DNA of 64,000 nucleotides from Tribonema minus (Eukaryota > Sar > Xanthophyceae > Tribonematales > Tribonemataceae). Every line of letters starts with the position of its first letter. The first letter of the stretch is position 1. The position numbers and the translations under genes are program-made. Location: positions 1 to 64,000 of the forward strand of contig JAFCMP010000134.1 of assembly GCA_017506865.1 (NCBI GenBank). Reading direction: 5' to 3'. The notes beneath the pieces are model-generated. The model saw nothing but the letters and a program-made list of their open reading frames with translations, was not told the DNA's origin and made no database searches. Shown here in pieces: positions 1 through 9,300 of this stretch.

Positions 1-97
1 GGGCTTGAAGTTGAAGTACGGTCCAGAGAACGGTCTCCCCCTTCCAGAGCTCCTGGCATTCATGCTACTTGTAGCATAAAACAGAGAACTTGTATCA
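1..97 (-). repeat. 3' LTR, partial (runs off the window)
   Basis: Bases 1-97 match 10840-10938 with two one-base gaps (GTACGG against GTACCGG, GGCATTC against GGCATTTC). In minus-strand sense this is the first 97 bases of the LTR, starting TGATACAAG just after the purine tract. The rest of this LTR lies before position 1. Confidence 0.9.
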
Positions 98-109
98 TCC
101 CTCTTCTTT
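98..109 (-). promoter_or_regulatory. 3' polypurine tract of the retrotransposon
   Basis: Minus-strand AAAGAAGAGGGA sits directly before the TG that opens the 3' LTR. This is the canonical position of the polypurine tract, the RNase-H-resistant primer for plus-strand DNA synthesis. The wider 16-base string (98-113) recurs exactly at 2861-2876. Confidence 0.85.
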
Positions 110-340
110 GAAAGGGCCGCCGTCCGCGGCGCCCACTAGACTGGTGCGCGGAAGTCGACGTTTTATGATACTTGATATTCAGCAATCCGCCTGCTCTGTC
201 GCATCATAGCCAGGTTCTTGTCTTGTCTAGGTTTAGGGTGCGTCACCGTTCACCGTTCCTTCACGCCAAGCGCGTGAGCTCAACACGGCTTCAGGGTCAA
301 CACCGATGCTTCACCGCTCCTTCGCACCACGCGTGCGAGT

Positions 341-3300
341 TCAACGCGATTCAACATTTGCGCAGGCGTTTCTGGGGTCTAGTATCCCCGGTCTCGTGAC
401 TTGCAGCTGGCAAATCAATTTGTATGTCGGCTTGAGCGGCTCCTCGGCGAGCTCGCGTGCCAGCATGAGGTTCCAAGATGAAGGTTCAGCTCGAGCGTCA
501 TCACGGTAATATTCGGCTCTGAGCTTCAAACGCTTCTCTAGAGGCTTTTGTCCTCGCGTGTTGGGGAACTCCACATCAAAAGTGAATTCTCCACAATCGC
601 GCTTGGCGGACACAAGCCTAAGCAAGACGCCGCGGCTCCATCCGGAAGGGAACCGGTAGCGGAGAACTTGGCCAACGTAGAGTGGTCCAAAGTCAGTTGG
701 CAAGCATGGACTCACAGTCACTCTTACATTAGCAGGCGGGTCAGCCGTAAGGCTGGAGTCAAAGGTAGGTTCTGGCTCGTTGCGCTGACGCGCTAACCTA
801 CGCAGTCTGTCGCGTACGCCTTCGGCCATGAGCTTAGCAGCCCGTACCTGAGAAGACGTTAAGTCCTCCCACGTGCCATCAGAGTAGCGTACACGCCAGC
901 GGGACAGCGCGAAGTCACGTACCTGGCCCCACAAGTAGTCAGTCGAGTTCGGCACATCGTTGACTTGCCGGACCACTTGCGTGCCGCAAGGGTATCGCAG
1001 CAATGCAGCATCTTTGGACAGCGTACAATCTTCGCGAGGAAGGTGACGTTCAGCGTATGGGGGAACGTTACCTTGGTGCTTGAGCTCATACAAAGCATGA
1101 AAAGTGTCCAGTACCCATGGTGGTATGAACACCAGTTCTACAAGCTCTTTCTCGCGCACCCACTCTGAAGTAGTGCCGTCGCGCGCCAGCCACTTGTATG
1201 ACCAGCCGCCGTCCTCGTCAGCTCTGCGGTCCAGTATCTGGCACAATTGCTGGTCAGGGTCCAGCTCTTGCAGTTGCGCGGAGTCCAGGAGGGCATGTAC
1301 TCCCTCAATGTCAAGTCGCGCGGGTCTGGGGTGATATGGCTTCATGTTTTCAACATGCGCGGTGGTCTCGCGTATGCGCGTGCCCATGAGTTGGCATTGA
1401 AAAGAAAGCCCTGAGTCACCGTACGGAGCTACTAGCTTCCAGGGGCCAGTGAAATGCTCCTCAATGGCACTTGCGCGGCCGCGTGAAGGTGGTTTCTTGA
1501 TCCACACATAGTCACCGACCTCCAAGTGTACAGTGCGTTGGATTTGGTCATTGCGAGCTTGAATGCGCTCAGCACGTTGCTGCAGCGCCTCGCCAACCGC
1601 CTCCTCAGCAAGTTTAAGATTTTCTTGCAGACGCTTTACCTCAGCATGTAGGTCTTGTGGACTTGCAGCCTCAGAGGTCAAAGCGTCAAGAGGGAAGCGT
1701 GCTTCGCGACCATAAACACAGAAGAATGGGGTCAGACCCGTCTCCTCCCTAGGCGTGTTCCTGAGCGCAAATTGCACGGCATCAAGGTATACATGCCAGC
1801 GTGCCTGGTAGCGAGAACAGAGTCTAGCAAGCGCTCGCTTGACGCGCCCATTCATGTTCTCAACGACGCCGTTAGACTGGGGGTGATATGCGCTGGTTTC
1901 AATCTTGTGCACTTTAAAGAAGGTGCAGAGCGTGGTTATCAGCGCACTCATGAATTCTGCGGCCCTGTCAGACATCAGCTCTTCCACAAGCGCGCCGCAC
2001 TCAAAGAGCACTCTTGCCAGTAGGGGTGCGGCCTCAGCTGCTGATCGTGTCTTTACGGGGAAAAGCCAACAGTAGCCTGACCTAGCTTCGGTGATGATGA
2101 GCAAGTATCGATGCCCTTCTGAGGAAAGGACGCCGACTTCGGTGTAGTCCACATGCAAGCGTTGCCACATGTGTGTAGATGGCATCAGTGCTTGCTTGTA
2201 CCTGGCAGTGGACTGCGGTTTGGTTTGTTGACAAGGGACGCATGAGCGTACGTAGTCTCGGACGTCAGCGCCTAACCCTCTCCAATACATGCGTTCCAGC
2301 ACCTTTGCGTGCGTGGCAGCAGTCGAGGGGTGTTGAGCACTGCCATCATCATGGCAAAGACGGAGCACAAGTGGCTTCAAAGCGTCGGGGACCACCCACT
2401 GAGTAATTAAGGTGCCCTTCTTTGACCGACTTGCCATGAAGTGCACGAGTAAACCGTCAGGTTCAACTGTGAAAAACTCTTGGTTCTGGCTGACAAATTT
2501 GGCAAGGCTAGGGTCAGGGGTCTGGCCTTGTGTTTCCAGATAGTGCTTCACAGATGAACAGAAATGGTCACTTTCCTGCCAACGCACAAAGTTTTTGCGT
2601 TCCAGCATAGCAGGTGAAGACTCTAGGCGTGAGTCAGACTCTCCAGTCTGGGTTGACATATTGTCATCTGAAGTATCTGCTTCAGCGTCTTCAGCTCCAA
2701 GGGCAAGGTCAGTGATTTCGCTAGTTTCGGTTGGAGCAGTTGCATCTCCAAGCGGCGAGAGTATCGCAGCGCAGCTGTCCCAAATGTGCTCAGAATACGA
2801 GCCCAATTTCATGCTGCAAAGCATGGAAACGAGGGGAGTGTTTTCTAGTTCTGGTTCACCTCCCTCTTCTTTGAAAAGCGCGGTGTGCACGCACGCGCTC
2901 TCGTGCATGGTATCACTGAGGTCATGTACCTCCTGAGGTGTCAATGTACCCATGCAGTTGCTCAGTTTTGTAGATATTTGTGCAAGTTTGTTAAATTTAA
3001 AAGCCGTGCCTCCCGGGCATGCCGTATAAGCACCTATGCGGCCTAGAAATGCTGGTGAGTCTTGCAGTTGTTCATCCTCAAAACGTACCCCAGACGGAGG
3101 TGCAGGTCCAGCATCGGTGCAGTCGGGCCACTGCTCGTCAGTGTGCTCGTACTGCCTAGGTCCGATGATCTCCGTCATCTGAGGCATGCGTGAAGGGCAG
3201 TCTGCATTGCCATTGTCTTTGCCAGGCCTGTGTACGACCATGATGTCGTATTCCTGGAGACGCATGGCCCAATGTAGCAGCTTGCTATTGTGATTGTTCA

Positions 3301-6300
3301 AGGTCAAGAGCCAGCGAAGCGCAGACGCGTCGGTTACGACGGTTACAGGTCTGCCCCAAATGTAACCGCGGAAGTTGTTCAAAGCTAGCACTACAGCCAG
3401 ACACTCTAGTGCAGTAGCACCAAGTTTTGCGTCCTGCACTGAGTTAATCTTGCTGAAAAATGCCACAACTACCTCTCTGGCAGGTTTGCCGTCAACTGTG
3501 TTGACACGGCGCGTGCTGGCCCAGGGGAAGTCCTTGTGCCGTTCACGTAATTTGTCTAGTGGCACGAATTGAGATAGAACACCAGCAACGGCTAGCTTGC
3601 TTGCGTCTGTATGTACTATAAAAGGTAGGTCAAAGTCTGGGTGCATGATCACAGGAGCGTTTGACATGGCGTGCTTGAGTTTGGCCAGCGCCTCTTGGCG
3701 GCGTTTGGTCCACGACATGTCAGCGCCATCACGCGTACACTCGACTAGGGGAGCTGCAATATGCGCGAACCGATGTATGTAGCGCCTATAGTAATTGAAG
3801 CACCCCATGAGGACTTGCATTAGCCGTTTATCTACCTTGCCGTCCTTGCCTACGGGTGGCATCATGTCGACCATGGCTTTTACTTTGTCCTCACATGGCT
3901 TGATTCCATACTTGCCCACCTTGTGGCCTAGGTATGTAACTTCTTCGGCAAAGAGTTGGCACTTGTGTCTAGACACACTCATGCCGTACTCTTCCACGCG
4001 TCGAAGTACATCGTCCAAGTGAGCTATATGGTCTTCTAAATTCTTGCTGTGTACGAGCACATCATCAACGTACACGCACGCATGCGTTTGCCTGGCTGAG
4101 CCTAGGAGCTCATGCATGCATCTGGTGAATATGCTTGGCAGGCACACCAACCCAAACGGCGCGACCTTGTACTCCCAGAGTGAGCCATCAGGTGCCCGGA
4201 ATGCCGTCTTGCAGGTTGATTCTCTAGTCATAGGTATTTGCCTGTAACCAGAAGCAAAGTCTAGTGCCGAGAATATGCGTGAGCCCGAGCATTTCTGAAC
4301 CAAGTCGTCCATATTGCCAAGCCCATACTCATCACGGCGTGTAACTCTGTTGAGCGGCCTATAGTCAACGCAGAAACGGACCTTGTCCTTCTGAGTCACC
4401 AGCACTGGATTGCTAGCCCAAGGACCATTGGCAGGTCTGATCTGTCCGCGTTTGCGCTCATTTTCAATGGCTTCAAATATGATTTTAGCTTCGCGTTCAG
4501 CCCACCTGCGTGCCCTGTCGGCGATGGGCGCTGCGTCGCCTGTGTCAATGTCCACGTCAAAACGGTCCGTCACCTTGGGGTTCTTGGGGTCCTTGGCAAA
4601 GGCGCCTCGTCGCCGGCGAAGCACCTCCATGGCGCGGTCATAATAGGTGACGCCGTGTTGATCGCGTTGCTTGAGGATGTTGAAGATCTCCCCGTTCTTG
4701 TCACACAGCACTTCACGTAGCTCCTCGTCTGTGCAAGTTCCCAGCGAGGCATTGTGCTCCTCTGCCACCTTGTGTCTGAATGCGGCTCGTTCCGCCTCAG
4801 CGCGCATGGCAGGGTCTGGTCTTGGCGAGTCGTGTTCTGGCACACACGAGGGGTCTGGCTGCTGCACAGGTCTTGATCTGTTTACAGCAGGTGTATCTGG
4901 TGCGTTTTGCCCAAGGTGTCTCAACGCAATTCTTGTCAAGTTAGTCACAAGCTCCTCTTTGCCAATGTCTAGGCTGCAGATCATGCCAGGGGCCTCAATG
5001 ACGCCCAGCACTGCACCTCTAGGCACAAACACTGGCGCAGTGGAAGTGTTCTCGACTAACATCCCTAGTGGCTTGTTAGGTGCTACAAAGTCCACCGTAT
5101 CCATGAGAACGGCACCTCTGGTGGCCAGCCTGTTTGTCATCACTGACGCCTCTGGCGCGTCAGGGGTGAGTAGCACTTCAACAGGGCCTGTGCACTGTAC
5201 TGGTGGATGTGACACTACTTCAATGGTTTTAGCGGTGTCAGCTTTAAGCACCTGGTCACACGTTGTACGCAGCAAATAAGTGCGACTAGGCAAAGTGGGC
5301 CTCTGAGAAGACTTGGCTCTTGTAACACCCACCTTGATCGTGTTGGCAGCTGGGGGGTCTAGAGTCCCCAACTTAGCTTGTTCATGCATGGTAACGGCAG
5401 GTCCAGCGGATCCAGCGGGGTGGAATCGCATGCCATGTTCATAGGTGATGGACGAGCCAAATTTGCCAAAGAAATGTGACCCCAAGATTGCCTCGTAAGG
5501 CAGGTCCACCACGTAAAAAGCGTGTGTGAATATGGTGTCTTTGAAGCGCACCTGGGCGTGCACTACACCTGAAATTGGCACAGACTTCTTGGCGTCTGCA
5601 AGTTCAACCGTGGTAAAATCACCCTCGGAGAGCGGGCAAATTGAACCCGGCGGCAACTGGTGTGCGCGTTCTGTGTTAATGAATTCGGCCTCGGCGCCGT
5701 TATCCACTAGCGCGTCAAGTACCAGTTCTTGTATGCCGTTACCAACTTGTGTGCGTATTGGCATGTGCACAAAGCCATTCTTCTTAGGTCTGCCGACTGC
5801 ACGTGCCCTATGTAGAATCTTGGGAGGCTTGTCACGTGCTATGCGTCTGGGTTGAGCCTTGAAAACATCGGTAGCAATGCTACTAGCACTAGGCTGCTGA
5901 GCATCTGCATCACTGTCAGTGTCGCTCATTTCTCGCATTGCAACAGCACGTGGCGTCTCGACATGCGGCGCATGAGAAGCATGAGGAGTCAAAGGCTCTT
6001 CCTCATCTTCACCGTACGTCCAAGGCGTCTGCGAAACCGGTGCATCACTTCCAGGCCCAAATGATGCAAGTATGGCTTGGCCTACATTGCGTGTAAAACG
6101 CTGGAAGTTCCGCACGCAAGCACTAGCTAGGCGCAGTATTGCAGGCCGATCAGGACCGGAGTCTACCATCCATTCTGGCGGGGGAGAAGTGCGATCATGC
6201 ACTACAACCTCACCTGGTAAGACGCCAGTAGCATCGCGAGGGCTTGGCCATTCCTCCGGCAAGGCAGCAACCGCGTGCAAGGCAAGCATGAGCGCTGACA

Positions 6301-9300
6301 CGCAATTGGGTTGCACTAAGTTTGCAGCCCAGCGCTTCATCTGAGTGACAGTCCCGGAAGGATGTGGCTCAAAGTAGCCCAGCAAGTTCATGACCTGATC
6401 AACAGTCAAGACAAGGGCCTTATTAACTGGTCCTGCGTCTTTCTCACGTGGCTGATAAGACGAGGAGGGGCCCCGCCCAGGCTGGCGAGTAACAGGGCTA
6501 GGGAGCGGCATGTCAGTAGACAGCACGCCTTGCGTCGTGGGTTGCCTCGGGTCCCAATAAAACGTGTCATGGGAGCAACCAAGATGTTCACGGACCGTAC
6601 GTGGCTTGCTGGTGCGAAAGCGCTCATTGAGAATTGCATTCAAGCGTGCAAATCGTTCAGGCAACCGAGCAGCATTTGCAGCTGACACAGTATAGACGCG
6701 CTCACGTGAAGATGCACCATTAACGTCGGTCCCACGAAACTGCACCTCATAGGTGGAGTACCCCTTTGTACCCACGACGCGGCAGAAGTCACGCCATGAG
6801 CTTGATAGGAGCATCCTAGGCACGTTTTCGTTGATGACTAGAGCTGGCAGGCAATCGGCAGCAATCTCTGCAACATGTACAAGCGTGCGTGCTGCATCGC
6901 CTTCAATCCCCATTCCCGCAGGGGAAAACTCAACACAAGAAGATGTATTCCAAATCGCGTCTGGCTTGAGGTGCTTGAGCCTCTCGCGAACTTGGGGGCT
7001 AGATACATCTGCACATATGACCTCGGTGTCAGGGAAGAGTTTGCTGTACTCCTCACATGTACGCTTGCAGTTGTCTACCGCTAAGACCACCTGCACGTCA
7101 ACGTCTGCTGCACGTGCGAACTCCTGCAACCCCCTATGTACACCCCCTATTCCACAGCACAACTCTGCCACCCGCAGCCGCCTTCTGTCCGAACGCCCCG
7201 CGTCGGCATCAGACGCCTCCTTAGTCTGCGGATATGACACGGGCGAAGTGGTGGAAGTAGGTGCAACGCATCTGGGGTCAGAGTCAGAAACGTCGGTCTT
7301 ACCTGGCTGCGGAGTGGCAACATCATGAGTGACATCTCGCGCTGCAAGCGGCGCGCAACTGGTCGTGTCACTGGTGCCCAGAACAGTCAAAGGTGCGCTA
7401 GTGTCAAGTGCGCATACTGCTGGAGCGTCACTGGCATCTGGAGCAGTCAATGGTGCGCTGGTGTCAAGTGCGCGTACTGCTGGCTCACTATGCGCATACA
7501 AGAACGTGGCTAACATGCAAGTGCCAACGGTCTTGTCAAGCATGCGTGTAGTGACTTGTGTGCCGGCCTCAGTCGCCGCTGGTTGCACATCTAGCGCTTC
7601 TAGCACATCTTGCGTGGAGCTAGTGCAATGACCGCTGTGCCCAAGTTGCACTGGCGCGTCAACATCTATGAGTGCACTAGGCAAGGTGTGGAAAGCGGTG
7701 AGCGAACACTCACTTGTCTTGGCGCGCTTGGCGCGCAGCTCGTCGCGGCGCTTCTCCAGCTTGTCGTGGGGCCTCTTGGCGGCCTTCAGGCGCTCGATGC
7801 GGTGCTCGTACCATTCCGGGCACTCTTGGCAGTGCTCCCGGAGCTTGTTCTCTCCACCAAAGTGCTTGTGGCACCCGAAGCACTCGTCGCTGCTGGAAGC
7901 CCTGGCCTTGTCGCTCTTGGGCTTGGCCGGCTGCTTGGCAGGCTTGGCGGGAGCCATCGCCGCAGCCCTAGGGTGGCCCTCGTCCGAAGTGTCCATAGCG
8001 GCGCTGCCGCGCATGGCGCTAGTCTTGGCCTTGGCGCCCTCGTTGACGATAGCGAGCGCCATGCCCTGCCGCTCAGCTGGCTCTTTGAGGTTGCGCTTGA
8101 AGTCTGCGAGCTGTTGGGGACGCATGGCTTTGTAAAAGTCCTCGGTGCGGTCGACCATGGCGTTCCAGTCTTCAAGTATAAGGCGCTCCTTGCGGAAGTC
8201 TTGGCGAAGGGGCTGCGTCATGCGGTTGGAGAAGTGCGTCTTGAGCATGGTGACGTCGACGACCGCGCCCTCGGGTCCGGCGCGCTCCGCAGCATGGAGT
8301 AGCTCGTCGGCAAACTGGCGTGGCGTCCAGTCTGGCTGCCAGACGAGGTCAGTGATCTCCATCATCGCCTCGGCGCGGTGAGCTGCGTTGTCGAAGCGCT
8401 TGGCGATCGCCGCCCAAAGCTCCTCGTAGTTCATGGAACCGCAGCCCTGAACGCGCTCCAGCCCCGTAACAGGGTCCTTGTGCGCGATGATGAGCTGGTC
8501 TTGCTGATCCGCGGTCAGGCAACGGCGCAGAGCGAAGTCCCACTTGTCGTAGGGGACACTGTTGTAGTGGGCCGCCTGCTCGAAATGGCGGCGCGTCGTC
8601 TCGGTTGCGCCGGGGCGGAAGGGAATGGGGAGCGCCGTAGGGTTGAAGAACTTCTGCCAGCTCACGTCTTCATGGTGGCTAGAGCTCGCAGTGGCGGCAG
8701 CTGCAGGCGCGGCGAGTGGCGCTGCGCCCTCGAACGGCGCGCGCGCGGGGTTGATGACGTTGGCGAAAAGGCCGCTACTGCTAGTAGGCGCGGGGGCATA
8801 GCTGTGGCTAGCGGTGGGCGCGAGTAGGTCCGTCCCGGGATAGCCCACGGGCATTGCGCGAAGCTGCTCCTCTTGGGTGCGCTGGGCAGCTTCGGTGAAG
8901 AGCGTCGGCGCGGTGAAGTTGACAAAGTGCGCCAGCGCCGCCGGTCCGGCGCGGCGCGCCGCATCAAAGTAATCTCGAATGCGGCGGTACCGCTCGACGC
9001 GGTCCGCGTGACGCCGCAGGTCCGATGCGCGCAGGGCGCGGCGGTGACGCTCCGCCTCGATGCGCGAGCGCCAGTCGGCGTCAGCTTCGGCCTCGATGGC
9101 TAGCTGCAGGGGCGTGGCGTGGGCAGTAGGCAGAGGACGCCGCTCGCGCTCCTCGTACAGCTCCTTGATCTTGGCGTCCGCGGCTAGAGTGTCGCGCTTG
9201 GCTTTGTCACGAGCAGCGTCATCTTGGGTAATGCGCTGGCCAAGCTCGACCTCGATGCCGCGGGCGACGCGCTCAACGTCGTCAGAAGAGGTCGGGGGGA

